DNA from: JACDER01 sp036394915
GTDB taxonomy: Bacteria; Actinomycetota; Thermoleophilia; Gaiellales; Gaiellaceae
Length of the DNA stretch: 64,000 nucleotides
Direction of reading: 5' to 3'
NCBI GenBank assembly: GCA_036394915.1
Contig: DASWEE010000120.1
Location: 1 to 64,000 of the forward strand
Made by a program: the position numbers and the translations under genes. Below are positions 41,149 to 49,549 of this stretch, one piece after another. Positions within the stretch are counted from its first letter, which is position 1. Every line of letters begins with the position of its first letter. A model generated the notes under the pieces. It ran no database searches. It was not told the origin of the DNA and saw only the letters and a list, made by a program, of their open reading frames with translations.

Positions 41149-41957
41149 GCACGACCGCGGTGGACGTCGTCCGGCTCGCGCTCGAGGAGGATCTCGGGTC
41201 AGGCGACCTGACGACCGACCGGATCGTTCCGGAGGGTGCGACCTGCGAGGCCGAACTGCTGCTGAAGGAGCCGGGCGTCGTCTGCGGGCTCTCGTTTGCG
41301 GAGGCCGTGTTCACGACGCTCGACCCGGAGGTCCGCTTCGAGCCGATCGTCGCCGACGGGGACGGGATCGAGCCGGGACGGATCGCCGAGCTGGGCGGAC
41401 CGACGCGGGCGATCCTGAGCGGAGAGCGAACGGCGCTCAACCTCCTCGGCCGGCTCTGCGGGATCGCCACCCTGACGCGCCGGTTCGTAGATGCCGTCGA
41501 GGGCACCGGCGCCGCGATCCTCGACACCCGCAAGACGACGCCGGGCCTGCGCGGACTCGAGAAGTACGCCGTGCGCTGCGGGGGCGGGCAGAACCATCGC
41601 TTCGGCCTCTACGACGGGATCCTGATCAAGGACAACCACCTGAAGGTGGCCGGGTCGATCACCGCCGCCGTCGGGCGGGCGCGGAACGGCGTGCCGGTTC
41701 AGGTCGAGGCCGAGACGCTCGCCGACGTGCGCGAGGCGGTCGCGGCCGGCGCCGATTCGATCCTGCTCGACAACATGAGCCCGCCCGAGCTCGCCGAGGC
41801 GGTCGCCCTCATCGAAGGCCGCGCGCGTCTGGAAGCCTCGGGCGGCGTCTCGCTCGAGACGATCAAGGAGATCGCCGGGACCGGGGTCGACTTCGTCTCC
41901 GTCGGCGCTCTCACCCATTCCGCCCGTTCGCTCGACGTCTCGCTGGAGGTCCTGTGA
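41139..41957 (+). CDS. nadC: Nicotinate-nucleotide diphosphorylase (quinolinate phosphoribosyltransferase)
   Basis: 272 aa. Converts quinolinate and PRPP to nicotinate mononucleotide with release of CO2. Family motifs: EEDLGSGDLTTD, RTALNLLGRLCGIATLT, LDTRKTTPGLRGLEKYAVRC, GGGQNHRFGLYDGILIKDNH, QVEAETLADV and ASGGVSLETIKEIAGTGVDF. It sits between nadB and nadA with overlaps on both sides, so the whole route from aspartate to NaMN is one operon. Confidence 0.96.
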   Translation: MELSTTAVDVVRLALEEDLGSGDLTTDRIVPEGATCEAELLLKEPGVVCGLSFAEAVFTTLDPEVRFEPIVADGDGIEPGRIAELGGPTRAILSGERTALNLLGRLCGIATLTRRFVDAVEGTGAAILDTRKTTPGLRGLEKYAVRCGGGQNHRFGLYDGILIKDNHLKVAGSITAAVGRARNGVPVQVEAETLADVREAVAAGADSILLDNMSPPELAEAVALIEGRARLEASGGVSLETIKEIAGTGVDFVSVGALTHSARSLDVSLEVL

Positions 41958-42889
41958 GCTCGATCGCCGTCACCACCATGCAGGACGAGGTCAAGGCGCT
42001 CGCGCATGAGCGCGACGCCGTCATCCTCGCCCACAACTACCAGGTGCCCGAGGTGCAAGACGTGGCCGACTACGTCGGCGACTCGCTCGGCCTCTCGCGC
42101 GAAGCCGCTTCGACGGACTCGGAAGCGATCGTCTTCTGCGGCGTCCACTTCATGGCCGAGACGGCGGCGATCCTCTCGCCGGACAAGACCGTGCTGATCC
42201 CCGACCTCGACGCCGGCTGCTCGCTCGCCGCGTCGATCACCGCCGACCAGCTGCGCGAGTGGAAGGCCGACAACCCGGACGCCGTCGTCGTCTCCTACGT
42301 GAACACCACCGCCGAGGTGAAGGCCGAGACCGACTACTGCTGCACGTCCGGGAACGCGAAGGCCGTGATCGAGGCGATCCCGGCGGACAGGGAGATCCTG
42401 TTCCTGCCGGATATGTACCTCGGCATCTGGCTCGAGCGCGTCACCGGGCGCAAGCTGAACATCTGGATGGGCGAGTGCCACGTCCACGCCGGGATCCGGC
42501 CAGCGGACATCGAGCGTTGGCAGGACGAGGCTCCAGATGCGGAGCTGCTCGTCCACCCCGAGTGCGGCTGCGCGAGCCAGTGCATGGCCTTCGGCAACGA
42601 TCGCACGCACATCCTCTCGACCGAAGGGATGATCAACTTCGCCAAGGCCTCCGAGAAGAACCGCTTCCTGGTCGCGACCGAGACCGGGATCATCCACCGT
42701 CTGAACAAGGAGGCTCCGGGCAAGCGCTTCGAGGCCGTCTCGGAGCGGGCGATCTGCAAGTACATGAAGATGATCACGCTCGAGAAGCTGCGCGACTCGC
42801 TGCGGGACTGGAAGCACGTCGTCACCGTGGAGCGGGAGATCGCCGAGCGCGCCCGCGGCGCGATCGAGCGGATGGTCGCGATCAGCTGA
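41954..42889 (+). CDS. nadA: Quinolinate synthase
   Basis: 311 aa from GTG 41954 (GTGA overlap with nadC). Condenses iminoaspartate with dihydroxyacetone phosphate to quinolinate using a [4Fe-4S] cluster. Motifs: VILAHNYQVPEVQDVADYVG, FCGVHFMAETA (cluster Cys), VSYVNTTAEVKAETDYCCTS, HPECGCASQC region (cluster Cys) and FLVATETGIIH. The last gene of the nad operon proper; a CTG-started endonuclease V-like ORF overlaps its stop. Confidence 0.96.
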   Translation: MSSIAVTTMQDEVKALAHERDAVILAHNYQVPEVQDVADYVGDSLGLSREAASTDSEAIVFCGVHFMAETAAILSPDKTVLIPDLDAGCSLAASITADQLREWKADNPDAVVVSYVNTTAEVKAETDYCCTSGNAKAVIEAIPADREILFLPDMYLGIWLERVTGRKLNIWMGECHVHAGIRPADIERWQDEAPDAELLVHPECGCASQCMAFGNDRTHILSTEGMINFAKASEKNRFLVATETGIIHRLNKEAPGKRFEAVSERAICKYMKMITLEKLRDSLRDWKHVVTVEREIAERARGAIERMVAIS

Positions 42890-43563
42890 GCTGGCCGGCG
42901 GACGCGGCCGCGCTGGTCGAGGCTCAGAACGAGCTGGCCGCCATCGAGCCGCCGCCCTGGAAGCCTCCCGGCGATCTCGCGGTGGCGGGCTGCTTCGTCT
43001 GTTTCCCTCGAGGGCCCTCCGGGCCCGGATCGGCCGGCGACCCGGCCTGGGTCGCGGCCGTGCTCGTTCGCGGGGACCGCGCCGTCGCATCCGCGGTCGT
43101 GCGTGGGAGCGCCGGTGCGCCCTACGAGGCGGGCCTGCTCGCGCTGCGGGAGGGACCGCTGCTCGAGGCGGCTGTACGCGCCCTCGTTGAAACGCCTGAC
43201 GTCGTGATCGTGGATGCCACCGGCCGCGATCACCCGCGGCGCGCGGGCGTCGCGCTCCATCTCGGCACCATCCTCGACCTTCCGACCGTCGGCGTGACTC
43301 ACCGCCCGCTGGTCGCGGCGGGCGCGTGGCCGGCCGGCGACCGTGGGGCGCGCAGCCCGCTCGTACTGGAAGGCGAGCTCGTCGGCTACTGGGTGCGCAC
43401 GCGCGCCGGGACACGCCCCCTGGCCGTCCACGCGGGGTGGCGAACGAGCCCCGACATCGCCGCAGAGGTCGTCCTCGGTACGGTTCGCTGGCGGACGCCG
43501 GAGCCGCTGCGCCACGCGCGGCGGCTGGCGCGCGAGGCCCGCGCAGCTCCATCGCCTGCCTAG
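42886..43563 (+). CDS. Endonuclease V-like protein with altered catalytic residues
   Basis: 225 aa if translation begins at CTG 42886, which overlaps the nadA stop (CTGA); no ATG, GTG or TTG lies at the family N-terminus. Endonuclease V similarity: APYEAGLLALREGPLLEAAV, DVVIVDATGRDHPRRAGVAL and HLGTILDLPTVGVTHRPLV. The first catalytic Asp segment (usually AGVDVxY) reads AGCFVCF, and the usual catalytic Lys in VAKxxL is also absent. So the protein may be inactive or altered in substrate. It is probably translated with the NAD operon, but a functional link is unclear. Confidence 0.75.
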   Translation: MSWPADAAALVEAQNELAAIEPPPWKPPGDLAVAGCFVCFPRGPSGPGSAGDPAWVAAVLVRGDRAVASAVVRGSAGAPYEAGLLALREGPLLEAAVRALVETPDVVIVDATGRDHPRRAGVALHLGTILDLPTVGVTHRPLVAAGAWPAGDRGARSPLVLEGELVGYWVRTRAGTRPLAVHAGWRTSPDIAAEVVLGTVRWRTPEPLRHARRLAREARAAPSPA

Positions 43564-43605
43564 CTACCGGAGCGTGTCACGCCTCCTCCGCTCTGAGCGA
43601 TTGAA

Positions 43606-46176
43606 CTACTTCGCTTCGTTCCAGTCGTCGCCGACGCCGACGTCGACCCCGAGCGGCGGGTCGAGCGGATAGGCGCCGCACATCTCCTCGCGCACGAGCT
43701 CGCGGACGGCCGAGACCTCCGTCTCGGGCACCTCGAGCAGCAGCTCGTCGTGGATCTGGAGCACGAGCTTGGCGCCGCGGCCTTCCTCCCGCAAGCGGCG
43801 ATGGATGCCGATCATCGCCACTTTGATGATGTCCGCGTTCGAGCCCTGCATGACGAAGTTGACGGCTAGCCGCTCGCCGAGCGAGCGCGTCTGCCGGTTG
43901 GAGGCGCGGATCTCCGGCACCGGTCGGCGGCGCCCGAGAAGGCTGGTGACGTAGCCGTCGCGCTTCGCCTGCTCGATCGTCCGCTGGATGAAGTCCTGCA
44001 CGAAGGGGAAACGGGCGAGGTAGGCGTCGATGTAGGCCTGGGCCTCCTCGCGCGGAATCTCCAGGTTCTCGGACAGGCCGAAGGCCGAGATCCCGTAGAT
44101 GATCCCGAAGTTGATCATCTTCGCGATCGAGCGCTCGCCCGTCGTCAGCGTCGCCGGATCCTTCCCGAGCACCTCAGCAGCGGTCGCGGTGTGGATGTCG
44201 TCCCCGCGCGCGAACGCCTCGCGCAGCTTCGGCTCGCCGGAGACGTGCGCGAGGATGCGCAGCTCGATCTGCGAGTAGTCGGCCGAGAGCAGGCGCCGTC
44301 CCGGCTCGGCGACGAAGGCCGACCGGATCTCCCGCCCCAGCTCGGTCCGGATCGGGATCGCCTGCAGGTTCGGATTCGAGGTCGAGAGCCGGCCGGTGGC
44401 GGCGACGGTCTGGTTGATCGTCGTGTGCAGGCGGCCGTCCTCCGGCGAGATGAGGCTCGGCAGCGGCCCGAGGTACGTGTTCAGGAGCTTCGAGTACTCG
44501 CGCCACTCCTCGATCACCTGGACGATCTCGTGCTCGCCCCTGATCGTGCGCAGGACGCGGGTGTCCGTCGAGTAGCCGGTCTTGCCCTTGCGGCCGGGCG
44601 TCAGCTCGAGCTTCTCGAACAGGATCCGCGCCACCTGCTGCGTTGAGCCGACCATGAACTCCTCGCCGGCGAGCTCGTGCGCACGAGCTTCTAGCTCCTC
44701 GACCCGGTCGGCGAGCCGCGCGGTGATCTCGCCCATGCGATAGGTGTCGATCTTGACGCCGGCCTCCTCCATCGAGCGGAGCACGCCGACGAGCGGGAGC
44801 TCGACGTCGCGGTAGAGCTGCTCGGCGCCGCGCTCGCGAACGCGCTCGAGCATCGGATCACGGAGCCGCAGGGTTGCCGCAGCCCTCCGGACGAGCGCGG
44901 CGGTTTCCTCCTCGGCCTCCGGCACCGGCTGCAGCTCAACCCCGTACTCGGCCGCCAGCTCGTCCAGCTCGTAGGACGCGCGGCCCGGCTCGATCAGGTA
45001 GGCGAGCAGCATCGTGTCGTCCACCGCCTCGACGCGGGCCGCCTTCGCGTCGTGGACTACCACCTCTGAGCCAAGTAACACAGTGTTACTTGGCCGCGGA
45101 GAAACGACGACCTCGTTCGAGTCGGCCACAGCAATACGCCCGTCGTCGACCGCGATCCCAACCGGGCCTTGTAACACAGTGTTACTTGGGGGCTCGGGAG
45201 CTTCACGCCAGGAGACCTCGACGCCGACCACGGCGGGCGTCGCGGCCGGCAAGGCGGCGTCGAGCTCGTCCACCCGCTGGAGCAAGTTGCGGAACTCGAA
45301 GCGCCGGAACATCTCCTTCAGCGCCGAGCGGTCGGGAGGCTCGAGCACGAGGCCCATGGGATCGAAGTCGATCTCGAGGTCGCGCCGCATCGTCGCGAGC
45401 AGCTTCGACTGCCGCGCCTGGTCCGCGTACAGCCGCAGCGTCTCCTTCCGCTTCGCGCCGGACACGTCGTCGATGCGCTCCAGCAGCTCCTCGAGCGATC
45501 CGAACTGCGCGATCAGCTGCCCGGCGGTCTTGTCGCCGATCCCGGGCACTCCTTCGATCTGATCGGATGGATCGCCCTTGAGCCCGATGAAGTCGGGAAC
45601 GCGCTCGGGCGGGATGCCGTAGCGCGCCTCCACCCGCTCGGGCGTGTAGACGTGGACGTCCGAGACCCCGCGCGGAGTCATCATCAGGCAGACGTTCTCA
45701 GAGCAGAGCTGGAACGCGTCTCTATCCGTGGACACGACGCAGGTCTTGACTCCGGCAGCGTCGGCGCGGGTCGCGAGCGTGGCGATCACGTCGTCGGCCT
45801 CCCAGCCCTCGAACTCGAGATTGCGGTAGCCGAACGCCTCGACGATCGGGCGGAAGTAGGGGAACTGCTCCCGCAGGAGATCGGGCATCGGGCGCCGGTC
45901 GGCCTTGTATCCCTCCGAGATCTCGGTCCGGTGGACGGGGCGCGTGTCCCACGCGACGGCGACGCCCTTCGGCCGGTAGTCCGTCAGGAGCTTGAAGAGC
46001 ATGTTCGTGAAGCCGAGCAGCGCGTTCGTCGAGAATCCCTCGCTCGTCGCCAGCTCTTCGGGCAGCGCGTAGAAGGCGCGGTAGGCGAGGTTGTTCCCGT
46101 CCACGAGGAACAGCTCGGCTTCGCGCGCGGGTGCATCGTCGAGCTGGAGCTCCGCTCCGGTTAGTGTCTTCGGCAT
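43606..46176 (-). CDS. polA: DNA polymerase I
   Basis: 856 aa from ATG 46176, with a Shine-Dalgarno (GGAGGTG). 5' nuclease domain (about 15-290: LFLVDGNNLAYRAFYAL, GWEADDVIATLA, FIGLKGDPSDQIEGVPGIGD). A degenerate 3'-5' exonuclease domain follows, without a recognisable DxE motif. Polymerase domain: DYSQIELRILAHV (motif A), GERSIAKMINFGIIYG (motif B) and LQIHDELLLEV (motif C). Fills gaps in repair and removes RNA primers. The exonuclease-like region contains two in-frame palindromic repeats, each giving a SNTVL peptide; these are listed separately. Transcribed alone, opposite to the HIT gene. Confidence 0.96.
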   Translation of the reverse strand: MPKTLTGAELQLDDAPAREAELFLVDGNNLAYRAFYALPEELATSEGFSTNALLGFTNMLFKLLTDYRPKGVAVAWDTRPVHRTEISEGYKADRRPMPDLLREQFPYFRPIVEAFGYRNLEFEGWEADDVIATLATRADAAGVKTCVVSTDRDAFQLCSENVCLMMTPRGVSDVHVYTPERVEARYGIPPERVPDFIGLKGDPSDQIEGVPGIGDKTAGQLIAQFGSLEELLERIDDVSGAKRKETLRLYADQARQSKLLATMRRDLEIDFDPMGLVLEPPDRSALKEMFRRFEFRNLLQRVDELDAALPAATPAVVGVEVSWREAPEPPSNTVLQGPVGIAVDDGRIAVADSNEVVVSPRPSNTVLLGSEVVVHDAKAARVEAVDDTMLLAYLIEPGRASYELDELAAEYGVELQPVPEAEEETAALVRRAAATLRLRDPMLERVRERGAEQLYRDVELPLVGVLRSMEEAGVKIDTYRMGEITARLADRVEELEARAHELAGEEFMVGSTQQVARILFEKLELTPGRKGKTGYSTDTRVLRTIRGEHEIVQVIEEWREYSKLLNTYLGPLPSLISPEDGRLHTTINQTVAATGRLSTSNPNLQAIPIRTELGREIRSAFVAEPGRRLLSADYSQIELRILAHVSGEPKLREAFARGDDIHTATAAEVLGKDPATLTTGERSIAKMINFGIIYGISAFGLSENLEIPREEAQAYIDAYLARFPFVQDFIQRTIEQAKRDGYVTSLLGRRRPVPEIRASNRQTRSLGERLAVNFVMQGSNADIIKVAMIGIHRRLREEGRGAKLVLQIHDELLLEVPETEVSAVRELVREEMCGAYPLDPPLGVDVGVGDDWNEAK
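45070..45094. repeat. Palindromic repeat in polA, copy 1
   Basis: A perfect palindrome with 12-bp arms (GCCAAGTAACAC and GTGTTACTTGGC) around a single central base. Read on the polA strand it encodes the in-frame peptide PSNTVLLG. The near-identical copy 2 lies 96 bp away. Because it is palindromic, both strands encode nearly the same peptide. Confidence 0.85.
45167..45189. repeat. Palindromic repeat in polA, copy 2
   Basis: Core GTAACAC-A-GTGTTAC with CC/GG ends, differing from copy 1 by TT for AA in one arm. On the polA strand it encodes PSNTVLQG, in frame. The two copies flank about 70 bp of ordinary polA sequence. Confidence 0.85.
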
Positions 46177-46633
46177 CACCTCCGAGCCTAGCGCCTGTCC
46201 CTTCTGCGATCTCGTCTCGTGTGGCGAGAACGAGCTGAACCGCAGCACCGACATCGTCTGGAACGACGACGCGACGACTGCATTCGTGTCGCCGAAGTGG
46301 TGGGTGACGAACCCCGCGCACGTAATCGTCGTCCCGAACGAGCACTACGGAAACCTGTACGAGATCCCCGAGAGGGCCCTCGCGAGCGTCTATGCCACGG
46401 CGAAGCGGATCGCTGTCGCGCTCAAGGCTGTGTACGGCTGTGACGGCACTTCGACGCGACAGCACAATGAGGCCGGTGCCGGCCAGGAGCTCTGGCACTT
46501 CCACGTCCACGTCTTTCCGCGCTACGTCGACGACGGTCTCTACGAGAACGACCGGCGCACATTCTGGGTCGACGCCGACGAGCGTGCGCCCTACGCCGAG
46601 CGTCTGCGCGAGCAGCTCGCGTCGCAGGCATAG
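46091..46633 (+). CDS. HIT-family nucleotide hydrolase/transferase
   Basis: The recognisable domain begins at SACPFCDLVSCGENEL (about 46187) and includes AHVIVVPNEHYGNLYEI and the catalytic triad HFHVHVFPRY. HIT proteins bind nucleotides and cleave or transfer nucleoside phosphates. The start is unclear: the only canonical start in frame is TTG 46091, deep inside antisense polA, while the natural position would be near ATC 46175. The 5' region overlaps the polA start in divergent orientation. Confidence 0.8.
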   Translation: MFPSTRNSSASRAGASSSWSSAPVSVFGITSEPSACPFCDLVSCGENELNRSTDIVWNDDATTAFVSPKWWVTNPAHVIVVPNEHYGNLYEIPERALASVYATAKRIAVALKAVYGCDGTSTRQHNEAGAGQELWHFHVHVFPRYVDDGLYENDRRTFWVDADERAPYAERLREQLASQA

Positions 46634-46643
46634 GATCGCTCCA

Positions 46644-47600
46644 ATGCCCGCGCCCCAGATCAGGCCCTTCGAGGACGAGCACCTCGACGACGCCGCCCGG
46701 CTGCTCGAGGAGCGCCACCAGCGCCACCGTGAGGCCGAGCCGCTGCTGCCCGAGAACGTCGATTTCCGCGCGCAGATCGCGGCGCTCTGGGAGAAGGACG
46801 ATGCCTCGGGGAGCGTGGCCGTCCGCGACGGGCGTGTGGTCGGATACCTGATCGGCGCGCCCCGCCTGGGCAAGGTCTGGGGCGCGAACATGTGGATCGA
46901 GTTCGCCGGCCACGCGGTCAGGGAGGCCGAGGACGTTCGCGACCTGTACGCGGTGGCAGCGACGCAATGGGTCGAACAAGGCCGGCCGCGTCACTCCGCG
47001 CTCGTTCCTGCCACCGACCCCGCGCTCGTCCATGCCTGGTGGCGGCTCTGCTTCGGGCAGCAGCAGGCGCTCGCGCTTCGCGAGGTTCCGTCCGAGACCC
47101 AGGTCGAGGTGCCCGGCGGGTTCGAGATCCGCAAGCCCGATCCGGACGACCTCGAGGAGCTGATCGAGGTCGACCTGGCGCTTCCCAGCCATCAGCAGAA
47201 GTCGCCGATCTTCTCCGGCGTCGAGCTGTTCAGCCGCGAGGACTCCCGCGAGGAATGGTTGAAGACGTTCGCCGGCACCGACGAAGAGATCCTGATCGGC
47301 TACCGGAACGGGAAGCCCGTCGCCTGCTGGGGCCTCGTCGCGGCGGACCAATCGGGTCAGCACACCGGTATGGGGCGGCCCGAGCGCGCCTGCTATCTCG
47401 CCTTTGCTGCAACCGTTCCGGCCGCCCGCGGTTCCGGCATCGGCGTCGCGCTGACGAATGCGTCTTTCGCCTGGGCGCACGAGCAAGGCTACGAGTCGAT
47501 GGTGACCGACTGGCGCGTGACCAACCTGCTCGCGTCGCGCTTCTGGCCAAAGCGCGGCTTTCGAACGACATTTCTGCGCCTGTACCGCTCGATCCCGTGA
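46644..47600 (+). CDS. GNAT acetyltransferase, two-domain
   Basis: 318 aa from ATG 46644. Two GNAT-like domains: an N-terminal one (IRPFEDEHLDDAARLLEERH ... VAVRDGRVVGYLIG) and a C-terminal one with FEIRKPDPDDLEELIEVDLA and the acetyl-CoA loop VPAARGSGIGVALTNASFAW. It acetylates an unknown amine substrate. It is 10 bp after the HIT gene and overlaps the LarA-like gene by 4 bp, so the three may be co-transcribed. Confidence 0.85.
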   Translation: MPAPQIRPFEDEHLDDAARLLEERHQRHREAEPLLPENVDFRAQIAALWEKDDASGSVAVRDGRVVGYLIGAPRLGKVWGANMWIEFAGHAVREAEDVRDLYAVAATQWVEQGRPRHSALVPATDPALVHAWWRLCFGQQQALALREVPSETQVEVPGGFEIRKPDPDDLEELIEVDLALPSHQQKSPIFSGVELFSREDSREEWLKTFAGTDEEILIGYRNGKPVACWGLVAADQSGQHTGMGRPERACYLAFAATVPAARGSGIGVALTNASFAWAHEQGYESMVTDWRVTNLLASRFWPKRGFRTTFLRLYRSIP

Positions 47601-49099
47601 GGATCCCTCTGCTCGCGGGATCGCGGATCGCGGTCGTGAACGCGCCCGACGACGCCGTCATCCTGCGCCCGCCGCCGCCGAGCGAGGCTGTCGCCGACGT
47701 CGAGGCGGCCGTCCGGGACGCGCTCCGATTCCCGCTCGCCGGCGAGCCGCTCGAGACGATCGTGACTCCAGGGGGCACCGCGACCATCGTCGTCGAGCAT
47801 CCCTCGTTGCCCCTTCCGAGCGCCGTCCACGACCCGCGCCAGAAGGCGCTCACCGCCGTCGCACACGAGCTCGAGCGCCTCGGCGTCCCTTCCGAGCGGC
47901 AGACGCTGCTGGTCGCGGGAGGGCTCGAGCGACGCGCCGGCCGGCGAGAGCGCGAGCGTCTCGTCTCGCCCGAGTTCGCGCGTCGCTTTCGCGGGCGTCT
48001 GGAGGTTCATGACGCCGAGGACCCCGAGTTGGCGGAGATCGGCAGCGTCGGCGGGATCCCGCTGCGCGTGAACAAGGCGCTGATCGAGACGGACGCCGTC
48101 GTCACGGTCAGCGCGGCGGAGAGCGTCCTCCACGGTGGGCCGGCCGCCTTGCTCGCCGCAGGCGGCTCGGAGGCTCTGCGCGAGGCAGGGGGAGACTCCC
48201 TACTGGAGACCTCGGCGGCGCAGGGCTGGGATCTCGCGCTCGTGCTCGAACGGGCGCTCGGCGAGCGCGTGCAGGTGCTCGGAATCTCGCTCGTGCTCGA
48301 CCATCCGCGGCCGGGTGGGGCGCTGAGGGGCTTTCCGCACGAGCAAGATGCCGTCGAGCGCGTCGCGCGCTCACCGCTCCGCTCCGTCTTCCGGGTACTC
48401 CCCGATTTCGTCCGCAGGCAGATCCTGCAGTCACTTCCGATCGAGCTCAACACATTGTCCGCCTACGCCGGCCCGCCGTCGGTGGCGCACGCCGAAGCGC
48501 TGCTTCGGGCGATCGACGCGCGCTCGGCGACGCTCGAGGGCAAGCTCGACGCGATCTGCGTCGGGATCCCGGCCACGACTCCGCATCTGCCTCGCGAGCG
48601 CCCGAACCCGCTGCTCGCGGCCTATCTCGGCTTGGGGCTCGCGCTCCGGCTGTGGCGCGATCAGTTTCCGCTCGTAGAGGGCGGCACGGCCATCCTTGTC
48701 CATCACTTCCACCGCAGGTTCGGTCACGGGACGCAGCATCCGTACCGGACGTTCTTTCGAGCCGCCCGCGACGGGATCGAGCCCAACCGGCTCGCGAAGG
48801 CGGAGGCGGCCGCCGCGGTCGACCCGGCCGCGATCAAGGCTTACCGCGAGGGGCGGAGCTGCCACCCCGTCCTTCCGTTCATGGACTGGGAGGCGTGCGC
48901 TCCCGCGCTCGAGCGACTCGGGGCGGTTTTCGTGGCGGGGTGCACGGACGCGGCCGCGGCGCGAAGGCTCGGCTTCGTCCCGACTCACGGCATCGGCGCC
49001 GCGCTCGAGATGGCACACGGCCGGGCGGGGCGGCCGCCCAGGATCGGATTCCTGCTCTCGCCGCCCTACTTCCCGTTGCAGGTCACGTCCACCACCTGA
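47597..49099 (+). CDS. LarA-like (DUF2088) protein
   Basis: 500 aa from GTG 47597 (GTGA overlap with the GNAT gene). The N-terminal part shows the LarA fold of nickel-pincer lactate racemase (VEHPSLPLPSAVHDPRQKAL, TLLVAGGLERRAGRRERERL, IPLRVNKALIETDAVVTVSA, VLHGGPAALLAAGGSEAL). The histidines of the active LarA site are not clearly conserved (GGLERR in place of a His-containing loop), so racemase activity is doubtful. No LarB, LarC or LarE pincer-synthesis genes are in the window. Function unknown. Confidence 0.7.
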   Translation: MRIPLLAGSRIAVVNAPDDAVILRPPPPSEAVADVEAAVRDALRFPLAGEPLETIVTPGGTATIVVEHPSLPLPSAVHDPRQKALTAVAHELERLGVPSERQTLLVAGGLERRAGRRERERLVSPEFARRFRGRLEVHDAEDPELAEIGSVGGIPLRVNKALIETDAVVTVSAAESVLHGGPAALLAAGGSEALREAGGDSLLETSAAQGWDLALVLERALGERVQVLGISLVLDHPRPGGALRGFPHEQDAVERVARSPLRSVFRVLPDFVRRQILQSLPIELNTLSAYAGPPSVAHAEALLRAIDARSATLEGKLDAICVGIPATTPHLPRERPNPLLAAYLGLGLALRLWRDQFPLVEGGTAILVHHFHRRFGHGTQHPYRTFFRAARDGIEPNRLAKAEAAAAVDPAAIKAYREGRSCHPVLPFMDWEACAPALERLGAVFVAGCTDAAAARRLGFVPTHGIGAALEMAHGRAGRPPRIGFLLSPPYFPLQVTSTT

Positions 49100-49104
49100 A
49101 TCCG

Positions 49105-49150
49105 TTGTGTTTTTAGACACAAGCGCGAGGCGTTGGGCCTCGACTCGCGC
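49105..49150. terminator. Hairpins between the LarA-like gene and the opposite gene
   Basis: TTGTGT/ACACAA around TTTTAG (49105-49122), then GCGCGAG/CTCGCGC (49123-49150), with an alternative inner pairing CGAGGC/GCCTCG. Placed between two converging genes, these can end transcripts from both sides. Confidence 0.5.
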
Positions 49151-49500
49151 TACAACCCAGCCATGTGCGCACGGATCGCCGCGACCCGGTCGGTCAGACG
49201 GCGGCGTTCGTTCGCAGCGAGTTGGAGATCGAGGGGCGAGACGAGCACCGACCTGCCGCCCCACTCGATGCGCTCGAGCCGGCTCGCGGCCGTCGGGCCG
49301 ATCTCGTTCACAACGGCTCGATCATCGACGTCGGGATAGACGCCGGCGGCCCACTCGACCCGTGCGCCGAGCCAGCCGCGTCCGAACCACGCGGCGACCC
49401 AGGTATGCACGACGAAGAACGCTCCGTCGTCCGCCAGCCTCAGTCTCGAGCATGCCTCATCGGCTGGTCGCCGGTGCCGGCTTTGCCGGTGCCGGCTCAT
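49150..49500 (-). CDS. Hypothetical protein, possibly a nucleotidyltransferase-like C-terminal part
   Basis: 116 aa. After a questionable basic N-terminus the sequence reads ADDGAFFVVHTWVAAWFGRG, then WLGARVEWAAGVYPDVDDRA, IEWGGRSVLVSPLDLQLAAN and ERRRLTDRVAAIRAHM. The C-terminal half recalls the last part of short nucleotidyltransferase-fold proteins, whose N-terminal GxS..D motif is absent here. It may be a truncated gene placed behind livF, or a small intact unknown. GC-rich direct repeats (CCGGTGCCGG, twice) lie at its 5' end. Confidence 0.35.
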   Translation of the reverse strand: MSRHRQSRHRRPADEACSRLRLADDGAFFVVHTWVAAWFGRGWLGARVEWAAGVYPDVDDRAVVNEIGPTAASRLERIEWGGRSVLVSPLDLQLAANERRRLTDRVAAIRAHMAGL

Positions 49501-49521
49501 ACCGCTTGGATCGTGCGCCCT

Positions 49522-49549
49522 CCGCCGAAAGTCGTGAGACTTTCGGCGG
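49522..49549 (-). terminator. Terminator hairpin after livF
   Basis: Perfect 11-bp stem CCGCCGAAAGT/ACTTTCGGCGG with a 6-base loop, beginning directly after the livF stop (TAA, 49552-49550). There is no T tract, but the stem is long and placed at the end of the liv operon. Confidence 0.6.

Noticed and set aside
43562..43609. tRNA-like stretch (GTAGTTCAATCG, then GAGCGGAGGA) after polA on the minus strand
   Set aside because: D-arm-like letters occur, but there is no acceptor stem or T arm; it is the polA stop region with a weak hairpin.
45014..45562. Plus-strand ORF with NTVLLG peptides
   Set aside because: The peptides arise because the polA palindromes read alike on both strands; the rest is shadow.
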